Assembly (NCBI RefSeq): GCF_001766835.1
Contig: NZ_LKEU01000029.1
Span: 1-64,000 of the forward strand
DNA from: Acetobacterium wieringae
GTDB lineage: Bacteria; Bacillota; Clostridia; Eubacteriales; Eubacteriaceae
Length of the DNA stretch: 64,000 bases
Reading direction: 5' to 3'
Position numbers and translations under genes: made by a program. Below, one piece after another: positions 26,052 through 34,370 of the stretch. Within the stretch, counting starts at the first letter, position 1. The number at the start of each line of letters is the position of its first letter. Below the pieces are notes generated by a model. That model saw only the letters and a program-made list of their open reading frames with translations, was not told the DNA's origin and searched no databases.

Positions 26052-26157
26052 AAACTTTGGAAAGCCCCCGTGTCAGGCACCACTTAAATTTGCTATAAAC
26101 GCATAGTTAACGATTATAAAGCAGAAAAATTGAATCAAACAAAAGAGGAGAAAAAAA

Positions 26158-26533
26158 TGGCAGAAACAAGTCTAATTTTATCATGGACCTTCATTTCGGA
26201 GTGTCCGATTCCCCAAGATGTCCAGGAATTGCTGGTTGAAGGTGAACAAGCTGTCGCTGCATATAAGACAATCAGAGATAGTGCGGTTTTTACCAACAAC
26301 GTTTAATTGTCAGAGATGCGCAGGGTTTGAGCGGTAAAAAGGTAGAAGTATACTCCCTGCCATACTCAGCGATTAATATGTGGTCGACCGAAAATGCCGG
26401 TAAGCTACTCGATTTAAATGCCGAAGTTGAACTATGGACACGTGCCGGTCACATTAAGGTCAATTTGCGAAAAGGCGTCGACATCAGAAAATTCGATCGC
26501 TTAATCGCCGATGCCGTTTTAAATAATCATTAA
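26158..26533 (+). pseudogene. PH-domain protein (bPH_1-like), frameshifted
   Basis: ATG 26158 behind AGAGGAG opens a frame ending in AYKTIRDSAVFTNNV and a stop at 26306-26308. The sequence then continues in another frame as RLIVRDAQGLSGKKVEVYSLPYS and on to WTRAGHIKVNLRKGVDI. Together these make one bacterial PH domain of about 124 residues with the family motif VFTNxRLIV. A single base is missing at about 26294-26302. Either the gene is inactive or the base is a sequencing error. PH-domain proteins of this kind are widespread in Firmicutes and have no firm function. Confidence 0.75.
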
Positions 26534-27100
26534 GAAGCCCTGGTGCTAGGAATCATTTGAAGATGAAAGTCGAGTAGAATTTTTTTCAAGTCAATCGATT
26601 TTTTTTGTGGTCATGAAAAAACAAACGGTTGATGAGAAAGAAGATTTTAATGATGCGCAGAAACGAGCGGATAAAGAGCGAATATGAGTGGTTAATGAGC
26701 GAATTAAAAATTAATCGTTGAATACCTGATGAAAAATAGAAAAATAGTCAATCAGGAGGCAAGTTCATTAACCGGGTTATCACTGGCCCAGGCAAGACGG
26801 CTGCTTGTTTCAGTACAGCAAAACAAATTATCGAGACCGTTGGAAAAAGCAGAGGTCGATTTTATAAATTGCTAAGTCAGTGATTTTAAATATCGTTAAT
26901 AACGAAAAAGAGGGAGATGTTATGTGTTTATCAGTAAACTTAGAGCATCTGGCATCAGCCACCCGGTACCCAGTTGCAACTTAACTGAGGCGTAATGATC
27001 CGGACATTCCGGTATTATTCGTATTCTTATTGATTTTGAAGGAGCTAACAATGTTTTCACGAACTTGGCATGACATGATGCCGCTTAAAAGGAGGCAGCA
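26534..27100. other. Degraded intergenic region with gene-start and gene-end stubs
   Basis: No full gene is present. A frame at 26713-26875 (54 codons, no start) encodes KNRKIVNQEASSLTGLSLAQ and more, resembling the winged-helix end of an ATP-binding or helicase protein. Two short frames with good ribosome sites follow: 26922-26984 (20 codons, after GAGGGAG) and 27051-27116 (21 codons, MFSRTWHDMMPLKRRQ, after GAAGGAG). The latter overlaps the next gene. They look like starts of genes whose bodies were deleted. I do not assign functions. Confidence 0.45.
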
Positions 27101-27928
27101 GTGCAGTTCAAATTAATCTATATTTCACCAAATGGCACCACTGAAAAAACCACTCAGGTGCTTAAAAATATCATTGAAAAAGACGGACATGCGGTCGAAC
27201 ACATCAATTTAGGCCGCGGCGAGTACCGGCAAGATTTCGGACCGATTCTGGAAACCATCAATGCGGCCGATATCGTCGGATTTGGCGCCCCGGCCTATCA
27301 TATGGATATGCTCGAACCGATGAAAATGTTTTTACAGGCGCTGCAGTCGGCCGGGCAGACCTATCAGTTCAGGGCATTTTTGTATTTGAACTATGGCGGG
27401 ATCACCTCGGGGAAGGCTTTTTCCAATACGGCACAAGTATTGGAAGCCCTGAATATTCCCGTGATCGGCGCCATGAAGGTGACGGCGCCGCATTTTCATC
27501 ACCCCGATCCGTTTCCGACAAAAACCACCGAAGCCTTAATCGGTGATTTTTATGAAGCGATAAAGGCCAAGGATTTTGCACCGATTGCCAACGATCGCCA
27601 GAAAGAGCTATTTGCGGTTCGGAAAAAACGGGTCGACTTGCTCTATCCGCTGGTTCACATTATCGGCAAAAAACGGGAACTGCCCATCACCATTAAAGCC
27701 GATCGCTGCAAAAGCTGCGGAAAATGTGTCAAAGAATGCCCGGTGGGCGCCATCCGGCTGGATGATGCCGTAACGATTGAAGGCGCTAAATGCATTCATT
27801 GTTATCACTGCTCAGTGGCCTGTAAATTGGGTGCGGTGGCAGTGCCCGTTGAAAAACTCGATACGATGATTAAATTGAACAAGCGCATCATCGGGATGGA
27901 AAGTCCGCTAAACGCAATCTATTATTGA
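27101..27928 (+). CDS. EFR1-type flavodoxin/ferredoxin fusion
   Basis: The 275-residue protein has an N-terminal flavodoxin-like fold (IYISPNGTTEKT as the FMN phosphate loop, GFGAPAYHMDM near residue 65) and a C-terminal two-[4Fe-4S] ferredoxin. The cluster ligands are CKSCGKCVKECPVGAI and CIHCYHCSVACKLGAV. This is the layout of EFR1-family ferredoxins, which carry electrons in anaerobes. The start is GTG 27101 after AGGAGG. It stands alone in a decayed region; the partner enzyme is not visible. Confidence 0.88.
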   Translation: MQFKLIYISPNGTTEKTTQVLKNIIEKDGHAVEHINLGRGEYRQDFGPILETINAADIVGFGAPAYHMDMLEPMKMFLQALQSAGQTYQFRAFLYLNYGGITSGKAFSNTAQVLEALNIPVIGAMKVTAPHFHHPDPFPTKTTEALIGDFYEAIKAKDFAPIANDRQKELFAVRKKRVDLLYPLVHIIGKKRELPITIKADRCKSCGKCVKECPVGAIRLDDAVTIEGAKCIHCYHCSVACKLGAVAVPVEKLDTMIKLNKRIIGMESPLNAIYY

Positions 27929-28121
27929 TGTTAAGCGCAAAGGCTGCCGGTCGGGTCAGGCTTGCAGGGTGAGCCGCCAGCGGCAATCAGCAGAGAAGAA
28001 CAACCGGATCTAGCAGTAAAATATCGGGTGTACCTAAACATCTTTCTGATAGTGTATACCCTGGTGTCAGACATGCTTAACTTAAATCAAAAATAAATAA
28101 TAGCTTTGAAAGGAAGAACAA

Positions 28122-28196
28122 ATGAAAGTATTATTGATCAACAGAAGTCCCCATGAAAAAGGTGGAAAAAATGGCAAATGCAATCAATCTGCCTGA
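28122..28196 (+). pseudogene. Stub of an NAD(P)H-dependent FMN reductase gene
   Basis: ATG 28122 behind GAAAGGAAG encodes MKVLLINRSPHEKGG, the unmistakable start of iron-sulfur flavoprotein/FMN-reductase proteins (consensus MKVLLINGSPxxxGxT), then loses similarity and stops at 28196. It runs into the first codons of the Crp-type gene in another frame. It is most simply a deletion remnant, though a translated leader peptide cannot be excluded. Confidence 0.6.
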
Positions 28197-28740
28197 CTAT
28201 CTGAACCAGCAAGGGTTTGACCCTGACCTGATTCAGGCCATGACTCCGCTGTTTCGCGTGCGGGATTATCAGAAAGGTGAAATTCTGCTTCCGCAGGGCG
28301 AAAACACAAAAGTTGTCTGTCTGATTCTGCAGGGGGTCGTGCGGGGTTTTTACCTCGATGCAGCGGGTGCAGACATCACCAAATGCTTTTCCCAGACAGG
28401 CGACTGGTGCTGCATTTACAATCTGCTGGACGATGGGCCATCCGAATATGGGATTGAAGCACTTGCAGACTGTCAGGTGGCGCAGATTAGCGTCCCGGTG
28501 CTGCGTCAGGCGTTTGATGAAGCGCCGGTACTGCGGGATTTGTATGAAAAATTATTCCGCCAGGCTTTTATTATCAGTGATGAAAAGGGGCTGGCTTTCC
28601 AGCGGCTGCCGGCCAAAGAACGCTATCTTGAATTTGTCGCCAACTATCCCGATTTGGCCGGACAGATCCGGCAGGAATACATCGCCTCCTACATCGGCGT
28701 CACCCCGAGTTCTTTAAGCCGCATCAAACGGGAGCTGTAA
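28171..28740 (+). CDS. Crp/Fnr-family transcriptional regulator
   Basis: The 189-residue protein has a cyclic-nucleotide-binding beta barrel (about 20-115, with DYQKGEILLPQGE and GDWCCIYNLL) and a C-terminal helix-turn-helix ending IASYIGVTPSSLSRIKREL. I prefer ATG 28171 (AAGGTGG before it) over ATG 28153. There is no N-terminal cysteine cluster, so it is not an FNR-type oxygen sensor. It resembles Crp relatives that regulate a neighbouring flavoprotein gene. A perfect dyad with 4-bp spacing lies 77 bp downstream, before the SDR gene. Confidence 0.88.
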   Translation: MANAINLPDYLNQQGFDPDLIQAMTPLFRVRDYQKGEILLPQGENTKVVCLILQGVVRGFYLDAAGADITKCFSQTGDWCCIYNLLDDGPSEYGIEALADCQVAQISVPVLRQAFDEAPVLRDLYEKLFRQAFIISDEKGLAFQRLPAKERYLEFVANYPDLAGQIRQEYIASYIGVTPSSLSRIKREL

Positions 28741-28816
28741 GTCGGCAGCCCGGTTCGTGGCCAATTCTGTACCGATCAGTTGTCGGTACTGGGGAGCACT
28801 TTTCTAAATACCGAGT

Positions 28817-28834
28817 TGTCATTTGGCAATGACA
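28817..28834 (+). promoter_or_regulatory. Crp/Fnr-type dyad upstream of the SDR gene
   Basis: TGTCATT (28817-28823) and AATGACA (28828-28834) form a perfect inverted repeat with a 4-bp spacer, the geometry of Crp/Fnr-family sites. It lies 98 bp before the SDR ATG and just after the Crp-like gene. It is a reasonable target of that regulator. Confidence 0.5.
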
Positions 28835-28931
28835 GTTCTGTTTGTTTTTGCTAAGCTAGTCTAAAACAAATTGGACGATGGCAAAACTCACCAACGTTTT
28901 GCCATCGCCGATAGAACAGGAAGTGAAAACA

Positions 28932-29729
28932 ATGGTAGGAAAAGTCGTTTTAATTACCGGGTGTTCGTCCGGGGTCGGGCGGGAACTGTGCCGGACCTTG
29001 ACCGAAAAAGGCGATCGGGTGGTCGCGACCGCCCGATCGCTTGAGCGTCTGGAGGGGGTCTCGGCGGCGCTGAAAGTTGCGCTGGATGTCACTGATCAGG
29101 ATTCCATCAAGCAGGCGATAGCCGCCGTTATGAATGCGTACGGCCGGATTGATGTGCTTGTCAACAACGCCGGCTATTCGGTCCGGTCCGCCGTCGAGGA
29201 GATTGACCTGGAGGAACTGGCGCATCTGTTTGATGTTAATGTTTACGGCATCGTGCGGATGATTCAGGCCGTGGCGCCCATCATGCGACAGCAAGGGGCT
29301 GGCAAGATCATCAACATCGGTTCGGTGTCCGGCCGGCTGACGGGGCTGGTCAATGGTGGTTACTGCGCCTCGAAGCACGCCGTGGAAGCCATCAGTGATG
29401 CTGCGCGACTGGAGCTGCAGGGCTTTGGGATTCAGGTGTCGGTACTTGAACCCGGCGCTATGGACACCGACTTTTTCCGGACGCTGTCGCAAAATTCGGA
29501 TGAACGTATGCAAAACAGCCAGTCCCCGTACCATCCTTTTTACCAGCGCGATCTGGCTTTTCGCAAAAAACAGAAACGTGCCGATCTTAGCAAAGCTACG
29601 GGGGAGATCGACGCGATTCTGGCCAGGAAAAGGCTCAAAGGCCGCTATCCGGTGGCATTGCCGTTTGTTTTTTCGTTGCTGCTGGCGCTGCCGGAACGGC
29701 TTCGGGAATGGCTGATGCTGCGGGTTTAG
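28932..29729 (+). CDS. Short-chain dehydrogenase/reductase (classical SDR)
   Basis: A 265-residue enzyme with the NAD(P)-binding motif ITGCSSGVGREL (residues about 8-19), LVNNAGYS, the catalytic serine in NIGSVSG and the YCASK motif. ATG 28932 lies after CAGGAAGTG; an in-frame upstream ATG at 28878 has no good site. It resembles family members annotated as oxidoreductases of unknown substrate. Regulation by the adjacent Crp-like protein is suggested by a dyad in its promoter region. Confidence 0.88.
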   Translation: MVGKVVLITGCSSGVGRELCRTLTEKGDRVVATARSLERLEGVSAALKVALDVTDQDSIKQAIAAVMNAYGRIDVLVNNAGYSVRSAVEEIDLEELAHLFDVNVYGIVRMIQAVAPIMRQQGAGKIINIGSVSGRLTGLVNGGYCASKHAVEAISDAARLELQGFGIQVSVLEPGAMDTDFFRTLSQNSDERMQNSQSPYHPFYQRDLAFRKKQKRADLSKATGEIDAILARKRLKGRYPVALPFVFSLLLALPERLREWLMLRV

Positions 29730-29950
29730 GGCGTGGTTTTGGTAATTGAGGGTAGCCAGGCACACTTATCTTATAAAACAACTGACAATGAGCATCGGGG
29801 AAGGAATCCATCGGGTCAGCAGCGCTGCTTAATCTCGTGATGAAGAATCAAATTTGACATTACCCCCCTGAAAGCGTATAGTTAACGCATGTTTTTCAGG
29901 TGGCTATGCAAGCAAATTGCGATTCACAGACCTGAAGATAAAGGAGTTTA

Positions 29951-31627
29951 ATGGAAATACTATTTTTTATCATCATTGGCGTAATCTCCATTGTTGTTTT
30001 CGGGCTGGTCTCCAGTCGCCGAGCCCGCCAGCTCTTTCGTCAGCGTTTAGCAAACGAATTCGGCAAGGCCCCCACCAGTTTTAATCCCGATATCTGGGGC
30101 AGCGTGTCGGATTATTGGGATCGTAAATTAAAATACGAACAGATTGATGGGGTCATTGATGAACTGACCTGGAGCGATTTGGATATGGATGACGTCTTTA
30201 AACGGCTGGATACCTGTTTGACCTCGGTGGGCGACGAGTACCTCTATGCCACCCTGCATCAACCGCTGTGGACCGATAAACCCCTTAAAGACCGGGAGCA
30301 ATACATCACCTACTTTGCCACCCATCCCCGGGAACGGCTGGAAATCCAGATGATCCTGTCCCGCCTGGGAAAAGCCAGCTATAATGACGTCACCGCCCTG
30401 ATTTTTGAAAGTCAGCTAAAAGCCCTGAAAAATCCCCGGATCTATACCATTCTGGCAATGCTGCCGCTTTTCGGTCTGGGGCTTTGTCTGTTTAATCTGT
30501 CGGTGGGACCTGCGGCTCTGGTGGGGTCACTGCTGGTTAATGGCGTGGTCTATTATTATTTCAAGAAAGAAATCGCCAAAAACTTATTGACCATCCATTA
30601 TTTTTCGGCCATCCTCCGCTGTGCCAACCGACTGCTGGATTTTGAAAAAACCGCCGAACTCAGCGAAATAATGGCCGCCATCCGCCAGGACGCCAGCCCG
30701 TTTAAAGCGCTGGCCGGCAAGCTTTCCGGCGTGATGATGGGGGGCACCTCGGATCTTGATCTGCTGCTGGACTATCTGAAAATTATCACCCTCTATGACT
30801 TCCGCACCTATAATAAAGCCATTGCCTTGGTGTCAAAAAACAGTGCGGCGTTTCATCGCCTTTATCAGCACATCGGCGAACTGGATCTGGCCATTGCCCT
30901 GGCGTCATTCCGGGAAAGTCTGCCCGGCACGGTTACCCCGGTGTTTACCAAAGACTTTAGCGTGGCCGCCACCGGCATATACCATCCCCTGTTGGATGAC
31001 CCCATCGCCAATGATATTGAGCTGACTCAAAACAGCCTGATTACCGGGTCCAACGCTTCGGGCAAATCGACCTTTGTCAAGGCCCTGGCGATTAACAGCA
31101 TTTTTGCCCAGACAATTTATACCTGCACCGCCAGCAGTTTTGCCATGGCCCATTGTTTACCGGTGACTTCCATGGCGGTGAAGGATGACATTTTAGCCGG
31201 GGACAGTTATTTTATGGCGGAAATAAAATCCCTCAAACGCACCCTGGATCAGGTCGATCGCTACCCTTGCCTCTGCTTTGTTGACGAGATTTTAAAAGGC
31301 ACCAACACCATCGAGCGGATCGCCGCTTCATCGGCCATTCTTGATTATTTGGATCAAAAGAACTGCCTGTGCCTGATTGCCACCCATGATATCGAACTCA
31401 CCAATATTCTGGCCGCCCGTTACGCCAATTATCACTTTCAGGAAACCATCACCGATGACAGCATCAGCTTTGATTATCAATTGCATCCCGGCCCGGCCCG
31501 GACCAAAAATGCCATTGCCCTGTTAAATTATTTGGATTTTGATCAGCAGATCATTACAAATGCGCACACCCTGGTGAACCACTTTACCGATACCGAAAAA
31601 TGGCCGCTGCTTGGCCAGCCCCAGTAG
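29951..31627 (+). CDS. Membrane-anchored MutS-family ATPase
   Basis: The 558-residue protein has an N-terminal transmembrane helix (about 2-22) and a pair of helices near residues 165-205. A MutS core/lever region (about 230-340) follows, and then the MutS ATPase domain: Walker A TGSNASGKSTFVK, DSYFMAEIKSL, Walker B CLCFVDEILKGTNT and ATHD. It lacks the DNA-mismatch recognition and connector domains of MutS1, so it is unlikely to be a mismatch-repair protein. Membrane MutS-like proteins of this type are found in Firmicutes and Bacteroidetes without known function. It stands alone behind AAGGAG. Confidence 0.85.
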   Translation: MEILFFIIIGVISIVVFGLVSSRRARQLFRQRLANEFGKAPTSFNPDIWGSVSDYWDRKLKYEQIDGVIDELTWSDLDMDDVFKRLDTCLTSVGDEYLYATLHQPLWTDKPLKDREQYITYFATHPRERLEIQMILSRLGKASYNDVTALIFESQLKALKNPRIYTILAMLPLFGLGLCLFNLSVGPAALVGSLLVNGVVYYYFKKEIAKNLLTIHYFSAILRCANRLLDFEKTAELSEIMAAIRQDASPFKALAGKLSGVMMGGTSDLDLLLDYLKIITLYDFRTYNKAIALVSKNSAAFHRLYQHIGELDLAIALASFRESLPGTVTPVFTKDFSVAATGIYHPLLDDPIANDIELTQNSLITGSNASGKSTFVKALAINSIFAQTIYTCTASSFAMAHCLPVTSMAVKDDILAGDSYFMAEIKSLKRTLDQVDRYPCLCFVDEILKGTNTIERIAASSAILDYLDQKNCLCLIATHDIELTNILAARYANYHFQETITDDSISFDYQLHPGPARTKNAIALLNYLDFDQQIITNAHTLVNHFTDTEKWPLLGQPQ

Positions 31628-31659
31628 CCGGTTTGATAAAAGAAACAGATGAAAGGACC

Positions 31660-32055
31660 ATGATGATGAAAAAAACAGCAGTATTTATTGCCCTACTTGG
31701 TTTATTAATGCTTACCGGCTGCGAAAGCGAAGCGGAAAAAGTTTCGTATAACCTTTCCCAACAGGCCGACAATTTCAATGTGATCCGGCAGTTGACAGTG
31801 ATCAATTGCATTGAGGGGGACGTCTTATTTCAAATGACCGGAAAGATGTCAATCACCGCCGACACGGCCGACAATCAGCTGGAAGTGATTGTCGAAGATG
31901 AAGACGGCAGTTATAAAAAGCATTTTATCGGATTAAGCGACAACGTGACCTATGTGGTGGAAGATCTCGGCGGCAACGATGTTTCCAAGTATAAATACAC
32001 CCTCAATTACAACCCGAAAATGTGGATTCCGGCAGAAATAAAAACGATTGATTAG
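31660..32055 (+). CDS. Small beta-sandwich-type lipoprotein
   Basis: The 131-residue protein has a lipoprotein signal ending MLTGC (Cys about residue 20 from ATG 31660; ATGs at 31663 and 31666 are equally possible, after AAAGGA). The mature part begins EKVSYNLSQQADNFNVIRQL and is rich in short beta strands. The N-terminal pattern matches small phage- or prophage-associated beta-sandwich lipoproteins. If so, it may be a prophage leftover that modifies the host surface. No other phage gene is near. Confidence 0.7.
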   Translation: MMMKKTAVFIALLGLLMLTGCESEAEKVSYNLSQQADNFNVIRQLTVINCIEGDVLFQMTGKMSITADTADNQLEVIVEDEDGSYKKHFIGLSDNVTYVVEDLGGNDVSKYKYTLNYNPKMWIPAEIKTID

Positions 32056-32065
32056 TACAATTCTG

Positions 32066-32134
32066 ATGGCGGCCATGGCCTTTCTCAGCACCAATATCGA
32101 TGACGTGTTCATCCTGAAAAAAATAGCACACTGA
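32066..32134 (+). pseudogene. Stub of a CadD-like cadmium-resistance transporter
   Basis: A 22-codon frame reads MAAMAFLSTNIDDVFIL before losing similarity. This matches the first helix of CadD/LysE-type transporters (consensus AFLSTNIDDLFVL). No ribosome site precedes the ATG, and the rest of the gene is missing. It is a remnant and is not expected to function. Confidence 0.5.
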
Positions 32135-32173
32135 CATAATAATCCATACGCAATGGCGCAGGAGGTCAACTGA

Positions 32174-33310
32174 TTGACAACGATCAGCGGATCTTCTGTT
32201 TTTTGCAGCCGTTGGGACTCCCTTGGTAACTTTGAGGTCATCGACATTCCTGAAGGGCAACCCATTATTCTGAGTGGGGCTTTTAAAGATGTATTGGTTC
32301 AAGCGCCGGATATCAATCTTGAGCTGGCTCCGGGAACAACGGTTATGCGGTTGATTGCGGGTATCGATGACACTCAGAAAAGTGCTTCAGGCTTAGTCGT
32401 TTCCGGTGATAGTTTTATTGATCGTTTTGAGGTTAATGAATTTTCTGATAATGTCTCCGTTGGTCAAAACGTTAGTATATTGCATGCCATTATCGAAGGC
32501 GATAATGCCCGGTTTAATGGCAACGTCACTGGTGCCAACATTACTGGTGATAATGCTGGTTTCAGGAATCCACCCCTTGGTTACACAGGAAATCCGCCGG
32601 TGATTATCAATCCACCAGCGCCACCAGCAATGCAGGCTGATGCAGGAGCGGCAAAAGGAGCAGGCAAGTTCTTTGTTGTCAGTGCTGCGGGCGCGGATAG
32701 TACCAAAACGAAATTGACATTTACTTATGGTACCGACTTTGGCGGCATTTTAGAGTACGCAATCGTGGCAGACGGTGCGGCATCTTCGACAGGTAGTTGG
32801 GCAGACGTACCATCAACAGGCGTACAGTCAGGTGATATCACAGCTACGGCAACAGGCGATCTGTATGTACGAATCAAAGCTGAGGCAGGCGTAAGCAATG
32901 CATCGGCACCAGTGAAAGCATTGGATGTATTAGCCGTAGGCATGACAACACCTGGAAGTTCAAGTGCTGAGTTGATTATTTCTGGCCAGTCGAGCACAAC
33001 ACTGGACTATGTAGTTGTCATGGATGATCTGGGTTCATTTGGGGAAACCGGAGAGTTAAATGATCCCATACTTTTAGAAGTTTCGATTAATACGCCGCAA
33101 GTAACTGGTGTCCCATTTAATCCAATTACCGATAATGCTTCTTCAGTTACGGTTAGTGTCAATGATGGAACCAGTACCCCTGATGATAATAGTTTTCAAG
33201 GTTTGTATGGCAGTAATGTTCAATTTTTAGGCAATCATTATTTATGGGTAAAAGTTGTCTCGGAAAATTTAAGTACTACAAAATATTATAAAATTTTTGT
33301 TCAATTTTAG
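32174..33310 (+). CDS. Beta-rich protein resembling a surface-adhesin module, no signal peptide
   Basis: The 378-residue protein starts at TTG 32174 behind CAGGAGG. The N-terminal third (about 20-130) has short repeats of the kind found in parallel beta helices (INLELAPGTTV, VSVGQNVSILHAIIEGDNA, NGNVTGANITGDNAG). A Pro-rich hinge (PPVIINPPAPPAM) follows, then a domain resembling DUF4073-type modules (about 155-260) with LEYAIVADGAASST, and a C-terminal Ig-like region. Such modules normally occur in exported S-layer or adhesin proteins, but here there is no signal peptide. It may be the severed C-terminal part of a larger surface protein. Confidence 0.6.
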   Translation: MTTISGSSVFCSRWDSLGNFEVIDIPEGQPIILSGAFKDVLVQAPDINLELAPGTTVMRLIAGIDDTQKSASGLVVSGDSFIDRFEVNEFSDNVSVGQNVSILHAIIEGDNARFNGNVTGANITGDNAGFRNPPLGYTGNPPVIINPPAPPAMQADAGAAKGAGKFFVVSAAGADSTKTKLTFTYGTDFGGILEYAIVADGAASSTGSWADVPSTGVQSGDITATATGDLYVRIKAEAGVSNASAPVKALDVLAVGMTTPGSSSAELIISGQSSTTLDYVVVMDDLGSFGETGELNDPILLEVSINTPQVTGVPFNPITDNASSVTVSVNDGTSTPDDNSFQGLYGSNVQFLGNHYLWVKVVSENLSTTKYYKIFVQF

Positions 33311-33344
33311 GTTTTAACCTGAAATAATTTAATCTTTCTCAAAG

Positions 33345-33387
33345 AAAAAGTTCGATCCATGGTAATCAAAGCCGGATTGAACTTTTT
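33345..33387 (+). terminator. Terminator after the adhesin-like gene
   Basis: A 14-bp stem (33345-33358 with 33374-33387, one G-U pair) is followed by a T-run, 35 bp after the stop codon. Confidence 0.85.
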
Positions 33388-33440
33388 TATGCCAGCGCAT
33401 CCCAACTCAACCTGAAAAAATAAAATAAACTTATAAATTA

Positions 33441-33480
33441 TTGTTTATCCCCAGCAATAAAGCTTATATAATAAGCAATC
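33441..33480 (+). promoter_or_regulatory. Promoter element shared with the one at 35514 (copy 1)
   Basis: The stretch contains TTTATC (33444-33449), 17 bp, and TATAAT (33467-33472), with a perfect dyad GCTTAT-ATA-ATAAGC (33462-33476) around the -10 box. About 32 of 38 positions match the element upstream of the gene at 35604. It lies about 75 bp before the SagB-type gene. Confidence 0.7.
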
Positions 33481-33550
33481 CTCAATTTGTTATCTTATCA
33501 GATAAATTGTTAAACCAATTATCCCTCAAAATAGGAAAGGCAGGAAAGAT

Positions 33551-34300
33551 ATGAAACCTGAAAACAAAAGCACCTTAAAATACTTCTTAAAAGATGATAT
33601 CCGTCAGGAAACCGATTTTCGCAGCACCGACCAGAACAGCGGGATACCGATGCCACCAATTGAAAAACCAGTGCCACCGGATGCCCGGACAATCCCCCTG
33701 CCTGAACCCGAGGCCCTTGAAATCGGCCCAATAGCCTTTAAAGAAGCCATTGCACACCGGGAATCCCGGCGGAAATTTACAGCTCAGCCCCTATCTCTGG
33801 ACGAATTGTCATTTCTGCTCTGGTCTACCCAGGGGGTTCGGGAGTGGCGTCAGAAAAATGCCCTGCGAACGGTGCCCTCAGCCGGAAACCGGCATGCCCT
33901 GGAGACGTATCTGGTAGTATTTCATGTCACCGGCCTGGAGCCGGGGATTTATCGCTACCTGCCCTCCCGGCATCAACTGGTGTTGGAATCAACACCGGAT
34001 CATCTTAAAGACCGGATGATTGATGCGGCTCTTAATCAGTATTTTGTCGGTTCCGGAGCGGTTACCTTTATCTGGACAACCATTCCCTATCGAATGGAAT
34101 GGCGTTATGCCGAGGCCTCCTACAAGGTCATCGCTCTGGATGCCGGACACGTTTGTCAAAATCTCTATCTGACCTGTGAAGTCATCGGCGCCGGAACCTG
34201 TGCCATTGCCGCCTATAATCAGCAACGAGCCGATTCGTTGCTTAATCTTGATGGTGATCAGGAGTTTGTCATTTATATGGCGCCGGTGGGCAAAATTTAA
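33551..34300 (+). CDS. SagB/ThcOx-family nitroreductase-like oxidoreductase
   Basis: The 249-residue protein has the nitroreductase fold with the SagB-type pattern HRESRRKF near residue 65, LSFLLWSTQGVR, and VPSAGNRHALETYLVV around residue 115. It binds FMN in the family. SagB enzymes oxidise azolines in peptide natural products, but stand-alone relatives such as this one have no precursor peptide or cyclodehydratase nearby, and their substrates are unknown. It follows AAAGATATG after a recognisable promoter. The frame after its stop stays open for 19 more codons, which I treat as chance. Confidence 0.9.
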   Translation: MKPENKSTLKYFLKDDIRQETDFRSTDQNSGIPMPPIEKPVPPDARTIPLPEPEALEIGPIAFKEAIAHRESRRKFTAQPLSLDELSFLLWSTQGVREWRQKNALRTVPSAGNRHALETYLVVFHVTGLEPGIYRYLPSRHQLVLESTPDHLKDRMIDAALNQYFVGSGAVTFIWTTIPYRMEWRYAEASYKVIALDAGHVCQNLYLTCEVIGAGTCAIAAYNQQRADSLLNLDGDQEFVIYMAPVGKI

Positions 34301-34370
34301 TACCGCCAAATTCATTTTGAGCACATTATCGACGACTATTTAGACGCTAATCTTAAGGGTTGAAGCCGAC

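Noticed and set aside
23831..26533. A working new defence island (restriction, HEPN and PH-domain genes)
   Set aside because: The hsdR gene is truncated with an internal stop, the PH-domain gene is frameshifted and the HEPN gene lacks a clear start. The evidence favours decay.
28950..29765. 271-codon minus-strand frame opposite the SDR gene
   Set aside because: It is antisense to a clear SDR enzyme with all its motifs and has no ribosome site.
34298..34363. In-frame continuation of 19 codons after the SagB-type gene stop
   Set aside because: Family members end at about this point, and an open run of 19 codons is not improbable by chance.
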